This document shows positions 17,177 through 25,827 of a stretch of 64,000 nt of DNA, piece after piece (the first letter of the stretch is position 1; each line of letters opens with the position of its first letter). Position numbers and translations under genes: made by a program. This DNA is from an uncultured Sphingomonadaceae bacterium (GTDB lineage Bacteria > Pseudomonadota > Alphaproteobacteria > Sphingomonadales > Sphingomonadaceae): assembly GCA_937873035.1 (NCBI GenBank), contig CALMVA010000073.1:1-64000 (forward strand), in the 5' to 3' direction. The notes beneath the pieces are model-generated. The model was not told the DNA's origin. It ran no database searches and was given only the letters and a program-made list of their open reading frames with translations.

Positions 17177-19374
17177 GCCGCCTTCCTTCCGTGCTGGATG
17201 CCCATTTGTCGGCGATAAAGTTCTGAATAGCGCCCACTCTGCGCCACAAGCTCATCATGGTTTCCGGCTTCCGCTATGCGGCCCTGCTCCAGCACGATGA
17301 TTTTGTCGCACTGGCGGACGGCGGACAGGCGGTGCGCAACGATGAACACCGTGCGCCCGGTGGCGATTTTCCTGAGGTTGGTCTGGACGATTTCCTCGCT
17401 CTCGGCATCGAGCGCCGAGGTCGCCTCGTCGAGAATGAGGATGCGCGGATTGACGGCAAGCGCGCGGGCGATGGCGATGCGCTGGCGCTGCCCGCCTGAA
17501 AGGTTGCTCCCACGCTCGACAATCGGCGTGTCATAGCCTTGCGGCAGCTTCATGATGAAGTCGTGCGCGCCCGCAAGCCGCGCCGCCGCAATCACGTCCG
17601 CCTGCCGCATCGCCGGATTGGCGAGCGCGATATTCTCGCGCACGGTGCGGCTGAACAGCACATTTTCCTGAAGGACAACGCCAATCTGACGGCGCAGGTT
17701 GGCGGGATCAACCTGGGCAATGTCCATATCGTCCACAAGGATGCGGCCTTCGGTGGGCGTATAGAGCCGCTGCAACAGCTTGGTGAGCGTCGATTTGCCA
17801 GAGCCGGAACTGCCGACGATGCCCAGCATCGTGCCCGCCTCGATGTTGAGATCAAGGCCATCAATCACGCGCGGTGCATTGGCCGCATAGCCAAAGGACA
17901 CCCGCTCGAACGCGATATTGCCCTGGATCGGCGGCATCGGCACGCTGGCGGCAGGCTTTGCCTCTGGCTGGGCGTTGAGCAGATCGCCCATGCGCTCCAC
18001 CGCAACGCGGACCTGCTGAAACTCGTTCCACAGCTGCGCCATGCGGATAACGGGGCTGGAAACGCGCTGGGCGAACATATTGAAGGCCACCAGCCCGCCC
18101 ACCGAGAGCGCGCCCGCGATAACCGCCTGCGCCCCGAAGAAGAGAATGGCGACGAAGCTCAGCTTGGAAACAAGCTGGATCGCTTCCGAGCCGGTGTTGC
18201 CGATGTTGATCGCGCGCTGGCTGGCCGAACTGTAGGAGGCTAGCTGGCGCTCCCAGCGATGCTGCCATTGCGGCTCAATCGCACTCGCCTTCACCGTCTG
18301 CATGGCCGACACGCTTTCAACCAGCAGCGCGTTGGAGGCCGCGCCTTCGTTGAACTTGTCGTCAAGCGCATCGCGCATGGGCCGCGTGATGACGAGCGAA
18401 ATGGCGGCATAGGCCACCATGCTCACCAGCACGATCAGCGTCAGCGCGGGTGAATAGACGAACATCGCCACGAGGAAGACGAGTGTGAAGATCGGATCGA
18501 CCAGCACCGACAGCGACGCGTTGGTCAAAAATTCGCGGATCGTTTCGATCTGGCGGACGCGCGTCACCGTATCGCCGACGCGACGCTCCTCGAAATAAGT
18601 GAGCGGCAGTGCCAGCATATGGCGGAAGATGCGCGCGCCAAGCTCCACGTCGATCTTTTGCGAGGTTTCCGAAAAAACGCGCGTCCTGATCCAGCCAAAT
18701 GCCACTTCCCACAGCGCGACCGCGAACATCCCGATGCTGAGCACGACGAGCGTGGTCATCGTGTTGTTGGCCAACACCTTGTCGATCACATTCTGGAACA
18801 AGAGCGGCGAGGCCAGCCCCAGAAGGTTGAGCGCCAGCGTGATGAGCAGCACTTCGCCCAGCGGCTTCCTGTAGCGGACGACCTGCGGAATGAACCAGCG
18901 AATGTCAAAATTCGCAAAGGGCTGAACCGCCGCGCGTTGCGTGAGGAGTATAAGATCGCCCGACCAGATCTGGTCGAGCGTCTGACGGTCCAGCTTTTCA
19001 ATCTGGTGGCCGGGGCGGTGGACAAGCACACCATCAGACGCAAGCGCACCAATGACGAACCAGCCTTCAGGCCCGCTTGCAAGCGCGGGCAAGGGCACGC
19101 GCGACAATAGCGATTTCTGCCCCGTGAGCAGCTTGACGCGCATTCCCGGTATCTGGCGCGAAAGGCGGAGCAAATCTTCGCCCGATGTCTCTTCGCCATG
19201 GCCAAGATCGTGTCGCAATTGCTGCGCATCCGCAGCCACACCGTGGATCGCCAGCAGCGCGACGAGCGCCTCAAGGCCGCTATCGTCGCAGTGCCATTCA
19301 ACTTCGGGCAGCTCGACGCCATCCTCGAAGCGATAGAATTTCAGAATTTCCTTGCCGGTCTCGGTCAAACGCAC
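17173..19374 (-). CDS. Type I secretion ABC exporter with degenerate C39-like domain
   Basis: The protein has 733 residues from a GTG preceded by GGAG. It comprises an N-terminal C39-like domain (about residues 25-150), a six-helix ABC transmembrane region, then an ATPase with Walker A GSSGSGKST, signature LSGGQRQR and Walker B LILDEATSALD. In the C39-like domain the catalytic Cys of peptidases (DCG) is Ser (DDSGLEAL), as in HlyB where it is also lost. It should therefore bind rather than cleave its substrate, which points to RTX-type cargo with a C-terminal signal and not double-glycine leader peptides. It forms an operon with the HlyD-family gene. Confidence 0.92.
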   Translation of the reverse strand: MRLTETGKEILKFYRFEDGVELPEVEWHCDDSGLEALVALLAIHGVAADAQQLRHDLGHGEETSGEDLLRLSRQIPGMRVKLLTGQKSLLSRVPLPALASGPEGWFVIGALASDGVLVHRPGHQIEKLDRQTLDQIWSGDLILLTQRAAVQPFANFDIRWFIPQVVRYRKPLGEVLLITLALNLLGLASPLLFQNVIDKVLANNTMTTLVVLSIGMFAVALWEVAFGWIRTRVFSETSQKIDVELGARIFRHMLALPLTYFEERRVGDTVTRVRQIETIREFLTNASLSVLVDPIFTLVFLVAMFVYSPALTLIVLVSMVAYAAISLVITRPMRDALDDKFNEGAASNALLVESVSAMQTVKASAIEPQWQHRWERQLASYSSASQRAINIGNTGSEAIQLVSKLSFVAILFFGAQAVIAGALSVGGLVAFNMFAQRVSSPVIRMAQLWNEFQQVRVAVERMGDLLNAQPEAKPAASVPMPPIQGNIAFERVSFGYAANAPRVIDGLDLNIEAGTMLGIVGSSGSGKSTLTKLLQRLYTPTEGRILVDDMDIAQVDPANLRRQIGVVLQENVLFSRTVRENIALANPAMRQADVIAAARLAGAHDFIMKLPQGYDTPIVERGSNLSGGQRQRIAIARALAVNPRILILDEATSALDAESEEIVQTNLRKIATGRTVFIVAHRLSAVRQCDKIIVLEQGRIAEAGNHDELVAQSGRYSELYRRQMGIQHGRKAA

Positions 19375-19424
19375 GGGAAGTCTCCTCGCTCCGTCACTGT
19401 GCGGACGGGCGAGGATTTCCCTGC

Positions 19425-19461
19425 CAAAAAAAGGTTAACAGACGGCGAATTGCGCCTCTGT
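19425..19461 (-). terminator. Intrinsic terminator of the exopolysaccharide operon
   Basis: The stem is ACAGA/TCTGT plus GGCG/CGCC with one bulged base (19438-19461) and a five-base loop. On the minus strand it is followed after four bases by a seven-base T run (19426-19432 region). It starts eight bases after the stop of the last glycosyltransferase gene. Confidence 0.85.
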
Positions 19462-19468
19462 CTTGCGA

Positions 19469-20719
19469 TCAGCCGTGCGCCGGGCGGTTCAGTAATTGTG
19501 CGTAGGCGCCGAGCAGCGGCTCGATCTGCGTGGCCCAGGAAAGGCCGCTTTCAACGCGGTCCCGGCCATAATTGCCCATCCGCGCGCGTTGCGCCGGATC
19601 ATCGAGCAATTCCAGAATCTTGTCCGCCATATCAACCGGATCATTGGCGCGGGCATAAAGCGAGGCGTCCTGCGCGCTGACGCGGCCTTCGGTCACGTCA
19701 AACTGCACAATGGCTTTGCCAAGCGCCATATATTCCAGAATCTTGTTCATGGTCGACTTGTCGTTCATCGGGTTCACCCGATCCGGGTTCACGCACAAAT
19801 CGGACGTGGAGAGAACTTCGAACAACTCCTGATCGGGCGCGCGCCCGGTAAAGCGCACATGGTCAGACAGACCCATGCTGGCCGACATCGCCTTCAGGTC
19901 ATCCAGCGCGGGGCCGCCGCCGACCAGCACGAACTGCACATCATCGCGCTTCAACTCATGGACAATGTGCGACGCGGCTTCGAGCAGTAGATCAATGCCC
20001 TCCTGATCGCCCATCACGCCGACATAGCCGACCAGATAGCGCCGCCCGTTCTTGAGCGCCTCAACGGGCGGAACTGATTTGACGCGGCTCAGATCTGGCC
20101 CTGAGCGCACGACATGAACCCGATCGGGCGCCATGCCGCCGCGTGCGATGGCAATGGCGCGATAGCTCTCATTGGTGGCGATCGAAACATCCGCGAGCTT
20201 GAAGGTGAGTTTTTCAAACCAGACCATCAGCTTCCAGAAAAAGTCGCGCCGGTTGAACTTGGCCTCGTAAAGCTCCGGGTTGATGTCGTGGTGATCGAAC
20301 AGGAACTTCACGCCCAGAAGCTTGAAGGGCGCTGCCACCAGAAAAATGAGATCGGGCGGGTTGCAAGCGTGGATCGCGGTGATCCCTTGGCGGAAGAACA
20401 CCCGCCAGGCGAGCAGCGTCTCCCAAAAGAGCGCCGCGCCATATTCCAGCAGATAGCCAAGCGCGCCCTTGGCATCGAGCGGCAGCGGATGGCGGTAGAT
20501 GTCGATGCCTTCCAGCGTCTCGCGCCGGGTTTCATGCCCCTTGCCGGTCGGGCAGATGATCGACACCTCGGCGCCTGCCGCCTTCAGCGTGCGCGCCTCC
20601 TGCCAGACGCGCCGGTCGAACGGCACGGGCAGATTTTCAACGACGATCAGGATCTTCTCACCCTTGAGACGCGCGGGATCAACCGTCTCGATGCCGCTGA
20701 GCCTTGCCCCCTCCGCCAT
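19469..20719 (-). CDS. Glycosyltransferase family 4 (group 1) protein of the EPS locus
   Basis: The protein has 416 residues with the GT-B fold. The N-terminal domain begins ILIVVENLPVPFDRRVWQEARTL, typical of WbuB/WcaI-like transferases. The C-terminal donor-binding domain has VGYVGVMGDQEGIDLLL and the E-x7-E type segment (NKILEYMALGKAIV). It transfers a sugar from a nucleotide donor to the growing lipid-linked EPS repeat in the cytoplasm. Last gene of the operon, three bases after the nucleotide-sugar dehydrogenase gene. Sugar specificity is not readable from the sequence. Confidence 0.9.
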   Translation of the reverse strand: MAEGARLSGIETVDPARLKGEKILIVVENLPVPFDRRVWQEARTLKAAGAEVSIICPTGKGHETRRETLEGIDIYRHPLPLDAKGALGYLLEYGAALFWETLLAWRVFFRQGITAIHACNPPDLIFLVAAPFKLLGVKFLFDHHDINPELYEAKFNRRDFFWKLMVWFEKLTFKLADVSIATNESYRAIAIARGGMAPDRVHVVRSGPDLSRVKSVPPVEALKNGRRYLVGYVGVMGDQEGIDLLLEAASHIVHELKRDDVQFVLVGGGPALDDLKAMSASMGLSDHVRFTGRAPDQELFEVLSTSDLCVNPDRVNPMNDKSTMNKILEYMALGKAIVQFDVTEGRVSAQDASLYARANDPVDMADKILELLDDPAQRARMGNYGRDRVESGLSWATQIEPLLGAYAQLLNRPAHG

Positions 20720-20722
20720 GCG

Positions 20723-21988
20723 TCAGGCGATCCGGCTGAGATCGAGAAGGCGCGCGGAATCCACCGCCAGCGACTTTACCGTATCGTTGACCGACACGAT
20801 CAGATCATAGCGGCCTGCCTCCGCCGTCGCCTTGTCGACCAGCAAGGACTGGAGCATCGGCAACTGCGAATACATATAGCCGAGATTCTGGCCGACGAGT
20901 GCGGCCGGCTCGATCGCGGGATCGTAGATCGAGAGCTTATAGCCATCGCGCAGCAGCTTTCGCGCGATGTCGATATTGGGGCTTTCGCGCAGGTCATCGG
21001 TATGCGCCTTGAAGGCAAGGCCGACGAGCAGCACGCTTGCGCCCGGCGCCAGCCCTTGCGTCACCTGCTCATACTGAAAATGCTTGTGCGCCTCGTTGGA
21101 GCGCACGAGCGAGTCGATCAGATGCGTGTGGGCGCCGACGTCCGCTGCGATATATTGAAGCGCGCGCACGTCCTTGGGCAGGCATGAGCCGCCAAAAGCG
21201 CCGCCGGGCCGCAGATAATATTTCGAGATGTTGAGCTTGGTGTCGCTCGTGAAAATTTCATGCACCGCCGTCGCGCTCACGCCTTGCAGCGCGCACAGGC
21301 GGCCCACTTCGTTGGCGAAAGTCACCTTCACCGCGTGCCAGCTATTATCGACGAACTTGATGAATTCGGCATCGCGGAACTTCACGTTAAAGCGCGGCGC
21401 CTCGATCTTTTCATAAAGCTTGTCGATGACCGGGCTGGCCTCGCCCGTAAGTGTGCCGACGACGATCTTGGGCGGATGGTCGTAATCATAAATGGCCGAG
21501 GCTTCGCGCAGGAATTCGGGATTATAGACGATGTCGATCCGCGCGGCGGCGTCACCCATTTCCTGCCGGAAGATGGGGGCGACAAGCTCATCCATCGTGC
21601 CGGGGCGCACCGTCGAGCGATAGGCAACGGCAAGGCGCTTGTCTGAACGCTGCGCAGCGGCAGCCTCTGCAATCTGGCGCGTCACTTCGGCGATAAAGCC
21701 CATATTGTGCGATCCATCGGGCGCGCTCGGCGTGCCGACGCAAACCACGGCGAGGTCGCAATCCTTGATGTGATCGCCAATCGCGACATCGGCGAACAAC
21801 TTGCCCGCCTTGTGCGCGGCGGCGACAAGCTCCGCCATGCCCGGCTCGGAGATGGGCGGCTCACCCGCGTTGATCTTGTCAACCTTGGAGCGATTGACAT
21901 CGACGCCGATAATCACGTGATCGTCACGGCTAAGACAGGCAGCGAGCGTGCACCCGACATAGCCGAGGCCAAGGATAAGGATCTTCAA
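20723..21988 (-). CDS. UDP-glucose/GDP-mannose dehydrogenase family protein
   Basis: Makes a nucleotide-activated uronic acid by two NAD-dependent oxidations. The protein has 421 residues from a TTG at 21988, preceded by GGAG and placing the NAD-binding KILILGLGYVG strand at the very N-terminus; the longer frame to 22045 would overlap the upstream gene. The catalytic Cys is in GGSCLPKD and the C-terminal UDP-binding domain is present (GLAFKAHTDDLRESP). It implies that the exopolysaccharide contains an acidic sugar. UDP-glucose and GDP-mannose as substrate cannot be separated by eye. Confidence 0.92.
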   Translation of the reverse strand: MKILILGLGYVGCTLAACLSRDDHVIIGVDVNRSKVDKINAGEPPISEPGMAELVAAAHKAGKLFADVAIGDHIKDCDLAVVCVGTPSAPDGSHNMGFIAEVTRQIAEAAAAQRSDKRLAVAYRSTVRPGTMDELVAPIFRQEMGDAAARIDIVYNPEFLREASAIYDYDHPPKIVVGTLTGEASPVIDKLYEKIEAPRFNVKFRDAEFIKFVDNSWHAVKVTFANEVGRLCALQGVSATAVHEIFTSDTKLNISKYYLRPGGAFGGSCLPKDVRALQYIAADVGAHTHLIDSLVRSNEAHKHFQYEQVTQGLAPGASVLLVGLAFKAHTDDLRESPNIDIARKLLRDGYKLSIYDPAIEPAALVGQNLGYMYSQLPMLQSLLVDKATAEAGRYDLIVSVNDTVKSLAVDSARLLDLSRIA

Positions 21989-22022
21989 GGGATGGTCTCC
22001 GCCATTCGGGTCGCAATAAGGA

Positions 22023-23564
22023 TCAGTAGGCGTTGCGCGGTGCAAGCACCGCCCAGACGCTGCGGATCATGATGTAGAGATCAAATGTTACCGACCAGTT
22101 TTCGATGTAGAAAAGATCGTGCTCCAGACGGCGCACCAGCTTTTCTTCGGTATCCGTCTCGCCGCGCCAGCCGCACACTTGCGCCCAGCCGGTCAGCCCC
22201 GGCTTCACATTGTGGCGCCCGGCATAGGTATCGACGATCTCGTAGAAGAAGCGGTTGCCCGCCCGCGTGGAGGGCGCGTGCGGACGCGGGCCGACAATCG
22301 ACATCTCGCCGCGCATAACATTGATGAGCTGCGGCAGCTCATCGATGCTCGTCTTGCGCAGAAAGCCGCCGACACGCGTGATGCGCGGATCGGATTTCGA
22401 TGCCTGTTTGATATTGTCGAACTCAAGCTTTTCGGTCCGCATCGAGCGGAACTTCCAGATGTGGAACCGCTTGTTGTTGAAGCCCTCGCGCTCCTGCTTG
22501 AAGAAAACCGGGCCGGGGCTGTCGAGCTTGATGGCAATGGCGGCCAGCGCCATGATCGGCAACGCAAACGGCAGGATGAGCGCCAGCAGGACGAAGTCTT
22601 CAAACTTCTTCATCAGCGAATCCAAGCCCGTGATCGGGCGCTCGAACAGCGTCATCACCGGCAACTCGCCCAAAAGCACAATGGGTCGCTGCGCAAAAGC
22701 GAAGCTGGCCAGATCGGGCGCAAGGCGAATACGCACGGGCGTTACGGCGAGCGCGCCGACAATATCCTGCAAGCGCCGCTCGGCAGACCAGGGCAGCGCG
22801 ATAATGACCTGATCGATACGGCCCTGCCGCACCATCGCGACAAGCGCCTCCAGATCGCCGCACAAGGGCAGATCGGCGGGCGAAGCGCCAACGCGCGCGG
22901 GATCACGATCATCGAAGAAGCCGACAAGATCTATCGTCAGCCGCTCATTGCTCTGGATATAATGCGCGAGCCTGCGGCCCTGTTCGCCCGTGCCGAAAAT
23001 GGCGACGCGCAGATTGAACAGCCCTTCGCGCTTCTTGCCCTGCATCCACCAGGTCAGCCCGGTGCGCCCCAGGCACAGCACGCCGCCGCCCAGTGCGAAC
23101 CACGAGACCGCCCAGAGGCGCGAATATTCTTCCGAGACCTTGAGGAAGAAGGCGACCGTCATCACGAACATCGCGGTCGCAAAGAGCGCCGTCAGCACGC
23201 GCCCGCTGGCCCGGCGGACCGAAAAGCGGACATCCATGTCATAAGCGCCAATCGCTTCGGCGACGCCGGCGTAGAAGATCGCGGCGAGCAGCCCGGCGCG
23301 GAAATAAATGGGACCGGCGGAATCGGCGATGCGTTCGGCCAGCATGATCTGCATGATGATGGCCGCGACCATCAGCGTGACCGGCTCCATCACCCGCATG
23401 AAGATGGCCGTCAGATCAAGCAGCAGCGGCGCGCGCGCGTGTTCCAGCTCCAGTGGATCGCTCAAGCCCGGCACGGCCGACACTGCATCCAGGCCATCCT
23501 TCCCCGGCAAAGGCTGCCGAGTCTTCATGTCAAAGACTTGCTGGAGCGGGTCGTGATTGCCCAT
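22023..23564 (-). CDS. Undecaprenyl-phosphate glucose phosphotransferase-like protein (WcaJ/ExoY family)
   Basis: Initiating transferase that loads the first sugar phosphate on undecaprenyl phosphate at the inner membrane. The protein has 513 residues: an N-terminal block of four or five membrane helices, a Rossmann-like middle domain (VAIFGTGEQGRRLAHYI), one more hydrophobic segment, and the bacterial sugar transferase domain (SPGPVFFKQEREG, KFRSMR, KTSIDELPQLINV, SIVGPRPHA). The ATG at 23564 is chosen because the reading frame further upstream runs into the EpsI gene. Glucose as first sugar is the usual case for this subgroup, not proven here. Confidence 0.92.
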   Translation of the reverse strand: MGNHDPLQQVFDMKTRQPLPGKDGLDAVSAVPGLSDPLELEHARAPLLLDLTAIFMRVMEPVTLMVAAIIMQIMLAERIADSAGPIYFRAGLLAAIFYAGVAEAIGAYDMDVRFSVRRASGRVLTALFATAMFVMTVAFFLKVSEEYSRLWAVSWFALGGGVLCLGRTGLTWWMQGKKREGLFNLRVAIFGTGEQGRRLAHYIQSNERLTIDLVGFFDDRDPARVGASPADLPLCGDLEALVAMVRQGRIDQVIIALPWSAERRLQDIVGALAVTPVRIRLAPDLASFAFAQRPIVLLGELPVMTLFERPITGLDSLMKKFEDFVLLALILPFALPIMALAAIAIKLDSPGPVFFKQEREGFNNKRFHIWKFRSMRTEKLEFDNIKQASKSDPRITRVGGFLRKTSIDELPQLINVMRGEMSIVGPRPHAPSTRAGNRFFYEIVDTYAGRHNVKPGLTGWAQVCGWRGETDTEEKLVRRLEHDLFYIENWSVTFDLYIMIRSVWAVLAPRNAY

Positions 23565-23568
23565 GGCG

Positions 23569-24276
23569 TCACGCCCTGGCCGCCAGCGCGCGACCCACAG
23601 CCGCTGTCGGCGCATCCCCCACGAGCACGCGGCGGGCAGCAGGGCTCAACGCCGCCATCAAATCACCCACGAAGCGCCGGTTGGTTGCAAAGGCGGTTTT
23701 GGCGTCTTCCGCCATGGTCGAGAAGCGCACGAGAACACCATCGGGGATGACGCCTGAAAACTCGCTCATCAACTTGGCTTCGCGCTGCTCACTGCCCTGC
23801 GTTGGCAGGGACTGGCCGATGCGCGTCCAGTAAGTGATGTATTCCCGGCGCTCGGCATTGATCGCGGTCAGATCACGCCCCGGCACATTCACGCCCTGCG
23901 CAAGCGGGATGGCGGCAAGATCATTCTTGATGATCTCCATGCCAAAAGCCGGGTAGCAGACCTCCGGCCGGTGGAGCTGCAAGGTATCGCTTTGCGTGTC
24001 GCCATAAGCGATCAGCATCATCACAAACTCTTCCGGCCCGCGCACATAAAGGCGGCCCACCGATTGCGAATAGAGCTGCTTGGCCAGGCTGTTCTCACCC
24101 TCCGGCGTCACAATCTGGTTGGTGTCATATTTCGACCAGCCCGCAAATTTCTGGGGGATGACATCTTCCAGCTTGAGCTTGCCCATAAGCGACATCCGCT
24201 CGCGCGGGCGCATTGCCGTGGCGCCTGCTGCGGCTGCCAGACAGCCCGCGCCGATCAGAAAACCACGCCGATCCAT
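23569..24276 (-). CDS. epsI: Exosortase-associated protein EpsI
   Basis: The protein has 235 residues. The N-terminus has a Tat-like MDRRGFLIGAG followed by Ala-rich hydrophobic residues, so it is exported or anchored. The EpsI core carries the conserved HRPEVCYPAFG and YTYW-like YITYW segments. EpsI proteins accompany exosortases in EPS clusters, sometimes fused to their C-termini, but their biochemical role is unknown. The ATG at 24276 overlaps the exosortase stop (TGATG), so translation is coupled; a GTG at 24285 is an alternative. Confidence 0.88.
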   Translation of the reverse strand: MDRRGFLIGAGCLAAAAGATAMRPRERMSLMGKLKLEDVIPQKFAGWSKYDTNQIVTPEGENSLAKQLYSQSVGRLYVRGPEEFVMMLIAYGDTQSDTLQLHRPEVCYPAFGMEIIKNDLAAIPLAQGVNVPGRDLTAINAERREYITYWTRIGQSLPTQGSEQREAKLMSEFSGVIPDGVLVRFSTMAEDAKTAFATNRRFVGDLMAALSPAARRVLVGDAPTAAVGRALAARA

Positions 24277-25148
24277 CACATCCACCCCTGTTTGCGAAAG
24301 AGCGGCGCTGCAAAGCGGTCCACCGCGAAAATGCCGAGCAACGCGATGACGAACATCATCATGCCCGCGGTATTGTGCAGGAAGCCCTGCGCCGCCTCAT
24401 TGCCAAGATGGTAGGTGATAAGCACCAGCAACATCACGCGCACGATATTCGCCATGATCGCAATCGGCAGAATCCAGCAGGTGAGGAACACCGCATAGCG
24501 CCACGAGGTCGAGTGCAGCAGATAGATGTAGAACAGGCTCACCGAGGTGAGGCTGACGATCGAGTTCATGCCCGAACAGGCATCTTCCACCAGAAGCTGG
24601 AACTGCGCGACGTAAAGCGTGACGCCGATCCGCGCGATGGGATAACCCGCAAGGTCGAGGATATGCGTCGAGACGATCGAGACGAAGGTCTTGAGGCCCG
24701 CCGTCACCACATCAATCAGCCAGCCCGGCGGCGGCACAAGGAAACCCAGATAAAAAATCGGGAACCAGACATGGCGCACCGCGCGCCAGCCGAAATAATT
24801 ATAGAAAACAGCAAGCAGGATGCCGAGCAGCGCCGCCACTTCCAGACTGAGAAAATCAAAGGCACGGCCAAAAATATAGACCGGGAGCATCGCAAGGAAC
24901 CCACCCCATGCGATGACCGGGTTGCCGCGCTGGCGCAACGCCAGCAGCGTTTCCTTCTGGCGCAGAAACAGCCAGATGCCCGTTGCGAGCACGATTGGCC
25001 CGTGCACGCCATTTTCCTTCGACCAGAATTGCTGGGCGACTGTGACAAGCGTCGGGCCGATCAGCACGGACAGACCGATGATGAGCGCCCATTGCGCGGC
25101 ACTCAGGCCTGTGCGCGTGGGGTCTGTTGCGGGAGCGTGCGTCGCCAT
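24276..25148 (-). CDS. xrtV: Exosortase (probably the XrtV type of sphingomonads)
   Basis: Integral-membrane transpeptidase-like enzyme of 290 residues with about eight hydrophobic helices. The three residues proposed as catalytic in exosortases are all present in order: Cys191 in EDACSGMNS, Arg237 in MANIVRV, His258 in LHNTAG. Family members process proteins bearing a C-terminal motif-helix-basic tail and occur with EPS genes. Placement as XrtV rests on the sphingomonad-type neighbourhood and the small accessory protein at 29.7 kb; XrtA would be the alternative. No protein with a convincing sorting tail is encoded in the window. Confidence 0.87.
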   Translation of the reverse strand: MATHAPATDPTRTGLSAAQWALIIGLSVLIGPTLVTVAQQFWSKENGVHGPIVLATGIWLFLRQKETLLALRQRGNPVIAWGGFLAMLPVYIFGRAFDFLSLEVAALLGILLAVFYNYFGWRAVRHVWFPIFYLGFLVPPPGWLIDVVTAGLKTFVSIVSTHILDLAGYPIARIGVTLYVAQFQLLVEDACSGMNSIVSLTSVSLFYIYLLHSTSWRYAVFLTCWILPIAIMANIVRVMLLVLITYHLGNEAAQGFLHNTAGMMMFVIALLGIFAVDRFAAPLFRKQGWM

Positions 25149-25152
25149 CGGA

Positions 25153-25827
25153 TCAATAGTCGTTAAGGACCGTGCCGATGACCGCCGACTTGTCGGCGCG
25201 CAGCAGTTGCGACAACGCCTTCACGTCGTTGAAATAGGTCTCGCTCTTGCGCGCCACGATGAGGCTGTAACCAACCACGGTCGCCACGCGCTGCGCATCG
25301 GTGCAGGTGTTGGCGGGGGTCGTGTCGAAGATTGCGAGATCATATTCGCGCAGCAGCTGGGCGACAAAGGCGGCAAAGCGGGCTGAGGACAGCAGCTCTT
25401 GCGCATTTTCGCTCGGCGGCCCCGCCGGAATGATCGACAGATCAGGAATGACATCGCTTTCAACAATGTCGCCAAAGCGCACTTTCTCGTCTGAAAGAAA
25501 CTTGCCAAGGCCGGGACGATCGGGCGGGCAATCAAACACCTCTCCGATTGACCCGGTGCGCAAATCGGCATCGACCAGCACGGTCTTCACGCCGATCTGC
25601 GCCATGGCGATGGCAAGATTGGTGGCGATGAAGGTGCAGCCCGAATGTTCACTCGCCGTGCACACGGCAAGCGCGCGGCGCCCTTCACGAACGTGCTGGG
25701 CGATGACACGGGTGCGCAGGCCGCGCAGAGCTTCTGCCTGCATACTTGCCGGATCGACGACGAGGAGCGCGGAGGTCTGGCGCGACAGCACCTTGGGCTC
25801 AAGCGTTGCGGTTGCGGTCGCGTTCAT
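25153..25827 (-). CDS. CpsD/CapB-like P-loop ATPase with altered Walker A
   Basis: The protein has 224 residues with the fold of the cytoplasmic half of bacterial tyrosine kinases (Wzc C-terminal/CpsD). Walker A-prime is intact (VLVDADLR) and the switch region AIFDTTPAN is recognisable. The P-loop reads SEHSGCTF where relatives have a GK(S/T) pair, so the conserved Lys is Cys. There is no C-terminal tyrosine cluster; only the last residue is Tyr. It may be a non-catalytic or redox-affected partner of the chain-length protein. Its start overlaps the stop of that gene by ATGA. Confidence 0.82.
   Translation of the reverse strand: MNATATATLEPKVLSRQTSALLVVDPASMQAEALRGLRTRVIAQHVREGRRALAVCTASEHSGCTFIATNLAIAMAQIGVKTVLVDADLRTGSIGEVFDCPPDRPGLGKFLSDEKVRFGDIVESDVIPDLSIIPAGPPSENAQELLSSARFAAFVAQLLREYDLAIFDTTPANTCTDAQRVATVVGYSLIVARKSETYFNDVKALSQLLRADKSAVIGTVLNDY

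Noticed and set aside
22119..23750. A 543-codon plus-strand frame through the sugar transferase region
   Set aside because: It is antisense to a protein with clear transferase motifs and is rich in Arg, Ala, Gly and His without any domain signature.
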